DNA of 33,777 bases from Pseudomonadota bacterium (GCA_963205245.1 CAUJIB010000008.1:1-33777), one strand, 5' to 3'. Shown: positions 1-8,509, counted from the first letter of the stretch. Program-made: numbers and translations. The notes: generated by a model from the sequence alone, not told the origin.

Positions 1-297
1 AAAACCAACAATTCGTTCATCACTATAATATTTTACAGCTATTGACACAATTATGGCGTGTAATAAAAACCGCCAAAATACAACACTCCTAATAAATTGA
101 GATATTTTGCTAAATGAAAAAAATTTATAACCACTGATAAATATCAGCACAGTAAATATAAGTTGTAATAATACAAAACTTTGAAAAATATAATCTCTAT
201 AAGTAAAACCCATAAAAAAAACCGACAGCGCATAAGACATTATGAAAATTATAACGCATTCTAAAAAACTAACCACGAGACCTATCGGATAATTCAT
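1..297 (-). CDS. Unknown integral membrane protein, 5' part only (runs off window)
   Basis: An open frame of 99 codons begins with ATG at 297-295 and continues without a stop to base 1, so the gene is cut by the window edge. It begins one base after the TGA of cysI (301-299), which suggests translational coupling. The visible part is very hydrophobic, with about three membrane segments near residues 5-30, 39-58 and 72-90, the last followed by a basic and acidic stretch (YYSDERIVGF). An uninterrupted frame of this length in such AT-rich DNA, tightly packed behind cysI, supports a real gene. I do not recognise the family; an N-terminal membrane region of a polysaccharide sugar transferase is conceivable but unproven. 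Confidence 0.6.
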   Translation of the reverse strand, partial: MNYPIGLVVSFLECVIIFIMSYALSVFFMGFTYRDYIFQSFVLLQLIFTVLIFISGYKFFSFSKISQFIRSVVFWRFLLHAIIVSIAVKYYSDERIVGF

Positions 298-298
298 A

Positions 299-2038
299 TC
301 ACTTCGCCCAATCCGCGCCACCGAGCGCATCAATTGCTACTTGTTTTACCTCTGCAATGCCAAAGCGTGTGCAGAAATCGCCAAACTCTTCACCAGAACT
401 CCGCTCTTTATTCCACAAGGCAAACATCGGCGAAAGAACCTGCATAATCGCATCATAAGGCACTTTATCAAATATTTTTTCATTAAGGCGCGTACCGGCA
501 AAATCTCCGCCAATATGCAAAGCGTAATGGTCAGGCATCCTCCCTACTATTCCAATATCGCCAATTGTCGGACGTGAGCATCCATTAGGGCAACCCGCGA
601 TACGGATAGAAATCTTTTCACCACCTACACCATGTTTTTCCATTTCCTTTTCAATCTCAGCAATCAAAGGAAGTTTCACCCGCTCAGCCTCCGCTAGGGC
701 TTTGCCGCAAGTCGGAAGGGCAACACAAGCTAGCGTGTTGCGGTAAGCAAGCGTCACATCCTCAAAAAGCTTTACGCCATGGTCACGCAGGATTTTTTCA
801 ATACGCGATTTTTCGCTCCCTTCAATATCACAAAGGATAATATTCTGGTCAGCGGTTAAGGTAATATTCATTCCGTATTCTAAAATCACCGCCCTGAGCC
901 CTGTACGTATTGCCTCACCTTCCCTATCCACAATCCGCCCGCTGGAAACCGGAACACCCAAGAACCATTTGCCATCTCCCTGCTCATGCCAACCCATATG
1001 GTCTTCCACATCAAATTTCGGCATAGCTTTAGGCGCATCCATTTCCCGCCCGATATATTTTTCCAGTTCTGCTTTTGCCCACGCCTCACCTTTTTCCGCT
1101 ATCAGATATTTCAGGCGGGCATGTTGCCTGTCGCTGCGGTCACCATGGTCACGCTGCAATTTAATAACCGCTTCCGTTGCCGGAATAAATAATTCATTTG
1201 GCACATAAATTATTGGCTTCGCCAGATATGGATAGGTTTTTGGGTTATTATGCTTCATCCCGAGTCCGCCGCCGAGGGCAAAATTATAACCCACATGTTC
1301 ACCCCCATCAAAAAGCGATAAAATGGCAAGGTCATTAGCAAGCACATCCATGCAATTATCTTCCGGCACCGCCAGAGCGATTTTGAATTTGCGCGGCATG
1401 TAAGTATCACCATAAAGCGGCTCCGCTACCCCGCTCTCATTGGGAGTTGGATTGAATTTATAATCATGCACCTTTTCACCATCCATCCACACTTCATAAT
1501 AGCTGTTAGTTTTAGGCGCGCAGTGCGAAGCAAGCTGGTAACAATCTTTCTCCAGCTTGGCATGAACCACATTTTTAATTGGTGCTGGGCACATAATAAT
1601 ATTGCGCGTAATATCCCCGCAACCGCCAAGGGTCGAAAGCAACAGGTAATTTATATCCGAAATAAGCGGCTTCATACTTACTTTTTTAATGCAGTGGAAT
1701 TGGAAAGTTTCGCGGGTGGTAATACGTAGCGTGCCATTGGCATATTTTTCAGAAAGCACATCTAAAGCTAGATATTGCGCGGCAGTCATCCGCCCGCCTG
1801 GGCATTTCACCCGCACCATGAATTCATATTCTTTATCAAGCCCAGCTTTTTTGCGTTCCGTTGCACTGTCACGGTCATAACCAAAATAACTGCCATGAAA
1901 CTTCAGTAATTCATAAGTTTCATCACTGACCTGCTCGCTGGAATTATCTGCTAGTTCCGCAGCAATATTACCCTTAAGATGCTCGCTTCTAAATTTTATT
2001 CCTTCTGTGCCAGAAAGTTTTTTGACAACATCAGTCAT
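299..2038 (-). CDS. cysI: Assimilatory sulfite reductase hemoprotein (beta) subunit
   Basis: Reduces sulfite to sulfide with six electrons in cysteine biosynthesis, using a siroheme bridged to a 4Fe-4S cluster. The 579 residues match the usual CysI length (about 570). Two ferredoxin-like sulfite/nitrite reductase halves are present, and the cluster cysteines are visible as C438-x5-C444 (CVALPTC) and C483-x3-C487 (CPNGC), close to the E. coli spacing. The N-terminal half carries the typical FHGSY and TTRETFQFH stretches. No cysJ, cysH or cysG is adjacent, so the electron donor cannot be named here; a ferredoxin or a distant CysJ are both possible. ATG at 2038 is preceded by a modest AGGG. The next gene starts one base after its stop. 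Confidence 0.93.
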   Translation of the reverse strand: MTDVVKKLSGTEGIKFRSEHLKGNIAAELADNSSEQVSDETYELLKFHGSYFGYDRDSATERKKAGLDKEYEFMVRVKCPGGRMTAAQYLALDVLSEKYANGTLRITTRETFQFHCIKKVSMKPLISDINYLLLSTLGGCGDITRNIIMCPAPIKNVVHAKLEKDCYQLASHCAPKTNSYYEVWMDGEKVHDYKFNPTPNESGVAEPLYGDTYMPRKFKIALAVPEDNCMDVLANDLAILSLFDGGEHVGYNFALGGGLGMKHNNPKTYPYLAKPIIYVPNELFIPATEAVIKLQRDHGDRSDRQHARLKYLIAEKGEAWAKAELEKYIGREMDAPKAMPKFDVEDHMGWHEQGDGKWFLGVPVSSGRIVDREGEAIRTGLRAVILEYGMNITLTADQNIILCDIEGSEKSRIEKILRDHGVKLFEDVTLAYRNTLACVALPTCGKALAEAERVKLPLIAEIEKEMEKHGVGGEKISIRIAGCPNGCSRPTIGDIGIVGRMPDHYALHIGGDFAGTRLNEKIFDKVPYDAIMQVLSPMFALWNKERSSGEEFGDFCTRFGIAEVKQVAIDALGGADWAK

Positions 2039-2074
2039 AATGGATTTTCCCTGTTAAAATATTATTATTTACAT

Positions 2075-2103
2075 ATTTTATAAGCAAAATAAAATAATAT
2101 CAA
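2075..2103 (-). promoter_or_regulatory. Putative sigma70-type promoter of cysI
   Basis: On the minus strand TTGATA (2103-2098) lies 17 bases before TAAAAT (2080-2075), each one mismatch from consensus, leaving a leader of about 30 bases to the cysI ATG. The region is very AT-rich, so chance matches are common. Position and spacing are good, but no start site is known. Confidence 0.4.
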
Positions 2104-2111
2104 TACATATA

Positions 2112-2129
2112 AGTATAATTTATTATACT
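2112..2129. repeat. 8-bp inverted repeat upstream of the cysI promoter
   Basis: AGTATAAT and ATTATACT form a perfect inverted repeat separated by TT, nine bases upstream of the proposed cysI -35 box. It has no GC core, so it is unlikely to be the terminator of the prepilin peptidase gene that ends at 2157. It could be an operator for cysI. Low specificity because of base composition. Confidence 0.3.
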
Positions 2130-2156
2130 ACATATATATTATGTTTAATTATGCAT

Positions 2157-2903
2157 TTATTTAATAAAAGACATAATATTAGATATTTGTGGATAGGCAA
2201 TGCAAATAAATAAAGCAATCGCCAGAGCTGGCCCAAAAGGGAATACCTGCCCTTTTCCTAAAGCCCGCCATATCAACCCCAGCACTATTCCCAAAGCCCC
2301 AGCTAAGAATAAAAATACTGGTATAACACTAAAACTTAGCCAGATACCTGCCACTGCAAAAAATTTAACATCGCCAAAGCCAAGCATGGTTCGACCGCGT
2401 AAATAGCTATAGCCATAATGCAGCAACAGTGCCAATGCCGTCATTACTCCAAACCCGAGTAATATTTCCGGTGACAATGTTCCCTGCACGTAATGATATA
2501 ACAAAGCCAGCGGCAATAATATGACATGGACAGAATCAGGAATAATAAAATGCTCAAGATCCGCCACTATCATAATCATCAGCATAACCACCATGCCAGC
2601 GAGTATAAAAGTTTGCGGGCTTAAACCATAACGTAAATATAAAAAAGAAAACAGCACCCCAGTTGCAAGCTCTATCATCGGGTAGCGCACAGAAATTTTT
2701 GCCGTGCAATGCCTGCATTTACCACCCGAAAAAATCCATGAAAATACCGGAAATAAATCCCTAACACCCAATTTAGCCTGACAGGAAGGACAGTAGGACG
2801 GCTTTTTAATCACATCTATATCAATAGGCAGGCGATAGCTGGCACAGGTAATAAAGCTGCCGAAAACCAACCCAAAAACAAAAACTATCAAAAGCTCTAT
2901 CAA
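2157..2903 (-). CDS. pilD: Type IV prepilin peptidase / N-methyltransferase (A24 aspartic peptidase)
   Basis: Inner-membrane enzyme that cuts the leader of type IV pilins and pseudopilins before the conserved Phe and usually methylates the new N terminus using S-adenosylmethionine. Its 248 residues contain a cytoplasmic zinc motif (C38-x2-C41 and C63-x2-C66) and the two catalytic aspartates in DLEHFIIPD (D115) and GFGDVK (D178), with about seven to eight membrane segments. The family signature GSFLN reads GSFIT here. The start is TTG at 2903, overlapping the metH stop as TTGA, with GGAG eight bases upstream. It lies in the same transcript as a pilin-like gene (5191-6081), a natural substrate. 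Other alphaproteobacterial substrates (Flp pilins) usually use CpaA, which is shorter; the zinc motif argues for PilD type. Confidence 0.93.
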   Translation of the reverse strand: MIELLIVFVFGLVFGSFITCASYRLPIDIDVIKKPSYCPSCQAKLGVRDLFPVFSWIFSGGKCRHCTAKISVRYPMIELATGVLFSFLYLRYGLSPQTFILAGMVVMLMIMIVADLEHFIIPDSVHVILLPLALLYHYVQGTLSPEILLGFGVMTALALLLHYGYSYLRGRTMLGFGDVKFFAVAGIWLSFSVIPVFLFLAGALGIVLGLIWRALGKGQVFPFGPALAIALFICIAYPQISNIMSFIK

Positions 2904-4738
2904 GCCGCGAACTCCAATGGGCTACGCCTGTCAAAAATCAAATCCTCGGCTGCTTCCACTTCATGCTTCGGTATTTTATGCAGCGGCATAATTTTAGAAA
3001 CATGGATAATTGCCCCTGTCATACCGCGTTTTTGCGCATGATCCAGATATACCGAATTCAGAACATGGCGGGCAGCGGGATTAAGGCCAAAAGAAATATT
3101 AGAAAGACCCAGCATAATTTGTATATCAGGAAGCTCCTTGGAAATGCGCTCTATAGCTTCCAGTGTCCATAGGCCTAATTTCCTGTCATCTTCATTACCA
3201 GTGCAAATGGTAAAAGTCAGCGGATCAATCAGTAAATCCGAAGGCGGCAAACCATGTTTATTACAGCAGAAATCATAAAGCCTGTGCGCAAGTACCACTT
3301 TCTGCTCCACTGTTTTTGCCATGCCTTGTTCGTCAATGGTAAGGGCAATTATAGCCGCCCCGAACTTCTTGGCCAATGCCATGCGTTTTCTGGCTGGTTC
3401 TTCCCCATCTTCAAAATTGAGCGAGTTAATAATGGCTTTACCGCCATAAAGTTTAAGCGCCGCTTCCAGCACATTCAACTCGGTTGAATCTATTACCAGT
3501 GGCGCGGTGATTGAACCACGCAGGCGGGTTAACATTTCGGTCATATCGCGCACTTCATCGCGTCCGACAAAAGCGGTACAAATATCCAGCGTATGCGACA
3601 TTTCCCGCACCTGCTCCTTGGCCATATCCAAGCAGGTTTCCCAATCTTCGCGCTCCTGCGCCTCACGGAATTTTTTCGAGCCGTTAGCATTGCAGCGTTC
3701 GCCAATGGAAAGAATCGCATTTTCCTGACGCAGTTCTACTACACTAAATAATGAAGCCACCGCCGGTATAAAATGCACTTCGCGTTTATAAGGCACCGGA
3801 CGAGCTTTACCCGCTCCTTGCTGCTTAAGCATCGCATCTATCGCTGCGATATGCTCTTCATTGGTGCCACAGCAGCCACCCACAATATTGATGCCGTCTT
3901 CTTTAAGAAAACGCTCCAGCCACTTCGCCATTTCATCAGGCGAAAGCGGGAAATGCACTTTTCCGCAATGTAGTTCTGGCAGTCCGGCATTAGGCAGAAC
4001 TGAAATTTTACGCGGCCAATTGCGTGAAAGATAACGGATATGTTCCGACATTTCCTGCGGGCCTGTAGCGCAGTTTAAGCCCATTACCTCTACATCCATA
4101 GCATTAAGTATAGCGGTTGCCGCGGCAATATCCGTTCCCACCAGCATGGTACCAGTGGTTTCCATCGTCACTTGCGCCATAATCGGCAACTTAACGCCCA
4201 TTTTAGCAAATGCTATTCTTGCACCATTTATCGCTGCTTTTATTTGCAAAGGATCTTGCGCAGTTTCTATTAAAATCGTATCCGCCTTCCCCAAAATCAA
4301 CCCTTCGGCCTGCATGGCAAATGATGCTTCCAGCGCATCATAGGCAATATGCCCTAAACTCGGGAGCTTAGTTCCCGGCCCAACTGAACCAACGACAAAA
4401 CGTTTGCGCCCGTCATGGGAAAATTCAGCAATGGCCTCATGTGCCAGCTCGCAAGCTCGGCGGTTTATCTCAATAGTCTTTTCTTCCAGCCCAAATTCAC
4501 CAAGAGTGAGGTTAGAACCGCCAAAAGTATTGGTTTCAACCGCATCGGCGCCAGCTGCCAGATATTTCATATGCACATTACGGATAAAATCCGGACGGGA
4601 AAGATTGAGTATCTCCGAGCAGTTTTCCTGCCCCCAGTAATCTTCTTCCACTTTAAGGTCTGCACCTTGGATCTGCGTTCCCATCGCCCCGTCAAGAAGC
4701 AATATTTGTGAATTTATAAACTCTAAAAAATTACTCAT
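2900..4738 (-). CDS. metH: Cobalamin-dependent methionine synthase, homocysteine and methyltetrahydrofolate modules only
   Basis: Transfers a methyl group from methyltetrahydrofolate through cobalamin to homocysteine, giving methionine. From ATG at 4738 the protein has 612 residues. Residues 1 to about 320 are the homocysteine S-methyltransferase barrel with the zinc ligands Cys223 (GLNCATGP) and Cys289-Cys290 (GGCCGT). Residues from about 340 are the pterin-binding barrel, starting with IGERCN. It stops after DRRSPLEFAA, where full-length MetH (about 1,200 residues) continues into the cobalamin and activation domains. Those must be encoded elsewhere. An upstream in-frame TTG at 4756 would add six residues, but ATG at 4738 is preferred. 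It overlaps the GNAT stop by eight bases and the pilD start by four. Confidence 0.88.
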   Translation of the reverse strand: MSNFLEFINSQILLLDGAMGTQIQGADLKVEEDYWGQENCSEILNLSRPDFIRNVHMKYLAAGADAVETNTFGGSNLTLGEFGLEEKTIEINRRACELAHEAIAEFSHDGRKRFVVGSVGPGTKLPSLGHIAYDALEASFAMQAEGLILGKADTILIETAQDPLQIKAAINGARIAFAKMGVKLPIMAQVTMETTGTMLVGTDIAAATAILNAMDVEVMGLNCATGPQEMSEHIRYLSRNWPRKISVLPNAGLPELHCGKVHFPLSPDEMAKWLERFLKEDGINIVGGCCGTNEEHIAAIDAMLKQQGAGKARPVPYKREVHFIPAVASLFSVVELRQENAILSIGERCNANGSKKFREAQEREDWETCLDMAKEQVREMSHTLDICTAFVGRDEVRDMTEMLTRLRGSITAPLVIDSTELNVLEAALKLYGGKAIINSLNFEDGEEPARKRMALAKKFGAAIIALTIDEQGMAKTVEQKVVLAHRLYDFCCNKHGLPPSDLLIDPLTFTICTGNEDDRKLGLWTLEAIERISKELPDIQIMLGLSNISFGLNPAARHVLNSVYLDHAQKRGMTGAIIHVSKIMPLHKIPKHEVEAAEDLIFDRRSPLEFAA

Positions 4739-5180
4739 TTTTATTTTTCTTTTCAATTTTCGGTAAAGTTTTAATGAAATGATATCCCTTTATAATATAT
4801 CCTTCACGAAAATAAAAGCGGTGAGCAGCATCGCTGGTAACATAGCTATCCAGCCCTGTTTGCGTGCATCTGGTTTGTTTTGCCAGATCTTCTACCCAGG
4901 CAACCAGTTTTTTGCCGATATTTTTGCCCCTTTGTTTTTCATCAACCACCACATTATCCAGATCAATAAAATCACCACACCAGAAACGCGTTCCCTGCCA
5001 GAATCCGCAAACTCCTATATACTGCCCGTTTTCCACATAAGCGATACAGCGATAGCCTTGAGAGAGCATTTTCTTGAGTCGTTTATTAAATTCGCTCTTG
5101 CTAAGAGTCGGGTTCATCTGTTCCACCAAACGGTAAGCTGGCTCAAAATCCCCTGCGGTTTTAAGTTCAATTATGGGCAT
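4731..5180 (-). CDS. GNAT-family N-acetyltransferase
   Basis: Acetyl-CoA-dependent acyltransferase of unknown substrate, 149 residues, a usual length for a single GNAT domain. The acetyl-CoA pyrophosphate loop is visible as QRGKNIGKKL after the beta strand DNVVVDEK. The later AAHRFYFREGYIIKGYHF is the typical second half, where a Tyr often serves as general acid. It lies between the pilin-like gene and metH on the same strand, overlapping metH by eight bases, so all are probably cotranscribed. Nothing in the sequence indicates whether the target is a small molecule or a protein such as the neighbouring pilin. Confidence 0.85.
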   Translation of the reverse strand: MPIIELKTAGDFEPAYRLVEQMNPTLSKSEFNKRLKKMLSQGYRCIAYVENGQYIGVCGFWQGTRFWCGDFIDLDNVVVDEKQRGKNIGKKLVAWVEDLAKQTRCTQTGLDSYVTSDAAHRFYFREGYIIKGYHFIKTLPKIEKKNKNE

Positions 5181-5190
5181 GTTTTTATCA

Positions 5191-6081
5191 TTAAAATTTT
5201 AAGCTTAGAGCGCAATTTAACCCATGGCCGCCATTAATTGACATAGAATATTGCTGCATCGCCCCGCCTATGTTGCTGTTATCGTAACATGTATCGCTCG
5301 AAGCTAAAGTTGCTGATGTATCAATTGCCCCCTCCACTCCACCACCTGATGCCCAAGTTAAAACTCCCCAATTAAGATCAGAATTTATATAACGAGCCAA
5401 AACCCTACCCAATTGTGGAAACCCGTCATCTATTTTACTGTCTATAGCATAAGCCTGCTGTGCACTCATACCTAAAGAGCTTACTTCATTTTTAACTGAA
5501 CCATTTTGAACAAAAGTAATTTTTGATATTACATAATAGTAACTATTCACATCATCAGCCCAAACTGAAACAAAATTACCATTCCCAATTTTTGCTTCAG
5601 GCAATAATTTTGATATTGACGGATTTACCGGATTAGCCCCGCCAAAATTTTGTGCAGTAATAGCAGGAGTAGCAGTAGCTGTATTAAAATTACCGCTTAT
5701 CAAATTAGAGTTTGTGGATAGATCCATCCAGAACCAAGCCGTTTCCCCTTTTATAAAAAAACTTATTGTATTGCCAAGCGTATTAATCCCCATTAACCGA
5801 CCATTACCATCACCCTGAGCTTCCGTTCCTAAACGAACCGGAGCTGCCTGAAAACCAAAAGATAAAACTTCACTTGCTTTAATATCACCAGGAATTGAAT
5901 TATATTTTAGCCTAAATGTGTTAAAAGCCGTCTTATATTCTTCTATCTGCTTTATTTGTGAACGAATCTCTGCGGATTTTATCAAATCTCCACCAACCAA
6001 AACTCCGCCAACAACCAAACCAATAATGACAATAACTATTGATAACTCTATAAGTGTAAATCCTCTAAAATTTTTATCCAT
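5191..6081 (-). CDS. Type IV pilin-like protein, paralogue 1
   Basis: A prepilin with a short leader (MDKNFRG) cut before FTLIELSIVIVIIG, the class III signal and assembly helix, with Glu5 of the mature protein present. At 296 residues it is longer than typical pilins (about 150). It shares with the proteins at 15245-16165 and 16302-17180 an ESAEIRSQI-like helix continuation, a GDGNG loop that resembles a calcium-binding loop, the stretch IDSKIDDGFP, and a C terminus with two cysteines about 25 residues apart ending NCALSLKF. It begins a leftward gene string that includes the prepilin peptidase. It may be a pilus or pseudopilus subunit; which machine it joins is not shown, as no assembly ATPase or secretin lies here. 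Confidence 0.85.
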   Translation of the reverse strand: MDKNFRGFTLIELSIVIVIIGLVVGGVLVGGDLIKSAEIRSQIKQIEEYKTAFNTFRLKYNSIPGDIKASEVLSFGFQAAPVRLGTEAQGDGNGRLMGINTLGNTISFFIKGETAWFWMDLSTNSNLISGNFNTATATPAITAQNFGGANPVNPSISKLLPEAKIGNGNFVSVWADDVNSYYYVISKITFVQNGSVKNEVSSLGMSAQQAYAIDSKIDDGFPQLGRVLARYINSDLNWGVLTWASGGGVEGAIDTSATLASSDTCYDNSNIGGAMQQYSMSINGGHGLNCALSLKF

Positions 6082-6169
6082 CTTGTGTAATTTAATGTTA
6101 TAAATATATAAATCGTGTCATTTCACTCACTTGAAATAACATAAAATAACAAAAACAGAAACATAAAAA

Positions 6170-7528
6170 ATGGCTAAACCAAGCTCTCAATTTATCTGTA
6201 GTTCCTGCGGCTCTGTGCATCCAAAATGGTCTGGCAAGTGTGATGATTGCGGGCAGTGGAATACCATTTCCGAGCAAGTATTGGAAGTAACCCCCAAAGG
6301 GCTTTCAGCCAGCGGCAAAGGACGCAAAATTGATTTTGTACCGATGGATGCCAATTCAGAGGATGCTAAGAGGCAGTCAACCGGAATCAGCGAATTAGAC
6401 CGCGTACTCGGGGGCGGCTTAGTAGGCGGCAGCGCGGTTTTAATCGGCGGCGATCCTGGCATCGGTAAATCAACTTTACTGCTACAAGCGGTAGTATCTC
6501 TAGCAAACCTAGGACTGAATTGCGCTTATATTTCCGGTGAGGAATCGGTAGCACAAGTTTCCTTACGCGCTAAAAGGCTGGGCTTGCATAGCAAACAGGT
6601 TATGATGGCTTCTGCCACTTCAGTTCGCGATATTCTGACCAGCATTGATAAAGACCCGCCTGATATTGTTATTATTGATTCAATACAGACCATGTTTATT
6701 GATAATATTGAAGCTGCTCCGGGAACAGTTTCACAAGTGCGTGCTGCCAGCCATGAACTAATAAAAATGGCGAAGAAACGTCATATCACTTTATTTTTGG
6801 TCGGGCATGTAACCAAAGACGGTCAGATAGCAGGCCCTCGGGTGCTGGAACATATGGTAGATACTGTTCTTTACTTTGAAGGTGAGCGCGGCCATCAGTT
6901 CCGAATCTTACGTGCGGTAAAAAACCGCTTTGGCGGCACAGATGAAATTGGCGTATTTGATATGCAAGAAAGCGGGCTTAAAGAAGTCACCAACCCGTCA
7001 GCATTATTTTTATCCAACCGCGACACAGCAATTAGCGGTGCCTGTGTGTTTGCGGGTATGGAAGGAACCCGCCCGCTACTGGTAGAAATTCAGGCACTTG
7101 TTGCACCTTCTTATATGTCATCGCCGCGCCGCGCTGTTGTTGGCTGGGATTCCAACCGTCTTGCCATGATTTTAGCGGTACTGGAAACGCGCTGCGGAAT
7201 TCGCTTTTCCGATAAGGAAGTTTACCTCAATGTGGCAGGCGGTATTAAAATCTCCGAACCTGCTGCCGATATGGCAGTAGCCGCCGCACTGCTTTCTGCC
7301 CTTTATGATGTTCCCTTACCAGACCGCGCTGTGCTGTTCGGGGAAATCGGCCTGTCTGGTGAAGTACGGACGGTATCACGCATGGACGCACGCCTTAAAG
7401 AATCAGAAAAACTGGGTTTTACCACCGCCTATACACCATCGCATACCCTTAAAGATGTAACTCTGAAAGTAAAAACCATAGAAACAATACAAAACTTGGC
7501 GAGGCAGCTATTTGGTGCTAAATCTTAA
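6170..7528 (+). CDS. radA: DNA repair protein RadA (Sms)
   Basis: RecA-like ATPase that drives branch migration of recombination intermediates. The 452 residues show all modules in order: a zinc finger (C10-x2-C13 and C24-x2-C27), a Walker A GGDPGIGKST at 92-101, a Walker B-like DIVIIDSIQT, the RadA-specific KNRFG motif, and a C-terminal Lon-like domain from about residue 290 without protease catalysis. The length is that of the family (about 450-460). It is divergent from the pilin gene with 88 bases between starts, and no strong Shine-Dalgarno is seen. The ABC ATPase gene follows after 29 bases and may be cotranscribed. Confidence 0.97.
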   Translation: MAKPSSQFICSSCGSVHPKWSGKCDDCGQWNTISEQVLEVTPKGLSASGKGRKIDFVPMDANSEDAKRQSTGISELDRVLGGGLVGGSAVLIGGDPGIGKSTLLLQAVVSLANLGLNCAYISGEESVAQVSLRAKRLGLHSKQVMMASATSVRDILTSIDKDPPDIVIIDSIQTMFIDNIEAAPGTVSQVRAASHELIKMAKKRHITLFLVGHVTKDGQIAGPRVLEHMVDTVLYFEGERGHQFRILRAVKNRFGGTDEIGVFDMQESGLKEVTNPSALFLSNRDTAISGACVFAGMEGTRPLLVEIQALVAPSYMSSPRRAVVGWDSNRLAMILAVLETRCGIRFSDKEVYLNVAGGIKISEPAADMAVAAALLSALYDVPLPDRAVLFGEIGLSGEVRTVSRMDARLKESEKLGFTTAYTPSHTLKDVTLKVKTIETIQNLARQLFGAKS

Positions 7529-7557
7529 ACTGTGTAAAATTAAAAATTGAAAAAACC

Positions 7558-8496
7558 ATGACCAACGCTATTGAAATCCGCCAGTTACACAAAACCTATA
7601 TTGACGGAAAAAAAGGACAGCATAAAATTGCCTTAAAAGGTATTGACCTTGATATTCCTGAAGGGTCATTTTTTGCCCTTCTGGGGCCAAATGGCGCGGG
7701 AAAATCCACCATGATAAATATCATGGCCGGACTTGTGCATAAAACCAGCGGTACGGTTTCTATCTGCGGTTATGACATTGAAAAAGAAATGCGGGAAGCA
7801 AGGCTTTCCATTGGCGTAGTGCCACAGGAACTAATTCTAGATACATTTTTTACCGTACGCGAGGCACTGGATATCCATGCCGGTTATTACGGCGTGCCAA
7901 AAGCAAAAAGACGTACACAAGAAATTATAGACGCACTGGGACTTTCTGACAAAGCAGACATCCATTCCCGTCGCCTGTCCGGAGGAATGCGCCGCCGCCT
8001 GCTGGTGGCTAAAGCTCTTGTGCATAACCCACCTGTACTTATTCTCGATGAACCAACGGCAGGGGTTGACGTAGAATTGCGCAACCAACTTTGGGATTAT
8101 GTGCGCAAGCTGAACCAGTCCGGCACAACCGTTTTGCTGACTACGCATTATCTGGAAGAAGCCGAGCAATTATGCGATAGGATAGCAGTGATAAATCACG
8201 GCGAAGTGGTAGCCTGTGAAAAAAAGCAAGATATGCTGCGAAGCTTTGACCAAAAACAATTAGTTATTACACCAACGATGCCAATAGAAGAGATTTCGGA
8301 AAAAATAAAAAACTGGAAATCAGAAATTAGCAAAGAAGGAAAATTAATTATTGATTATAAACCAAGTAAGGATAATATTCAGGATATATTAAATGCAGTT
8401 AGCTCAGCCGATATTTCTGTTCGTGACTTAACTACCCGTGAACCAAATTTAGAAGATGTGTTTTTACAATTAACAGCTCGCAATAGAGCAGCTTAA
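7558..8496 (+). CDS. ABC transporter ATP-binding protein (ABC-2 / drug-export type)
   Basis: Nucleotide-binding subunit of an exporter of the NatA/YadG/CcmA-like group, 312 residues. Walker A GPNGAGKST is at 43-51, with the signature LSGGMRRRL, Walker B VLILDEPTAGVD, and the switch histidine in TTHYLEEAE. Residues from about 225 form the C-terminal extension common in this group. The partner membrane permease is normally encoded next door, but here mscL follows after 20 bases and radA precedes. The permease must lie elsewhere in the genome, or the ATPase pairs with another system. The substrate cannot be told. Confidence 0.9.
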   Translation: MTNAIEIRQLHKTYIDGKKGQHKIALKGIDLDIPEGSFFALLGPNGAGKSTMINIMAGLVHKTSGTVSICGYDIEKEMREARLSIGVVPQELILDTFFTVREALDIHAGYYGVPKAKRRTQEIIDALGLSDKADIHSRRLSGGMRRRLLVAKALVHNPPVLILDEPTAGVDVELRNQLWDYVRKLNQSGTTVLLTTHYLEEAEQLCDRIAVINHGEVVACEKKQDMLRSFDQKQLVITPTMPIEEISEKIKNWKSEISKEGKLIIDYKPSKDNIQDILNAVSSADISVRDLTTREPNLEDVFLQLTARNRAA

Positions 8497-8502
8497 TATC
8501 CC

Positions 8503-8509
8503 AAAGGAG
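8503..8509 (+). promoter_or_regulatory. Strong Shine-Dalgarno of mscL
   Basis: AAAGGAG lies seven bases before the mscL ATG at 8517, among the clearest ribosome binding sites in the window, where many genes have weak ones. It fixes the mscL start. Confidence 0.8.

Noticed and set aside
4738..4756. TTG at 4756 as the metH start
   Set aside because: The ATG at 4738 matches the start of family members and leaves a normal short overlap with the upstream gene.
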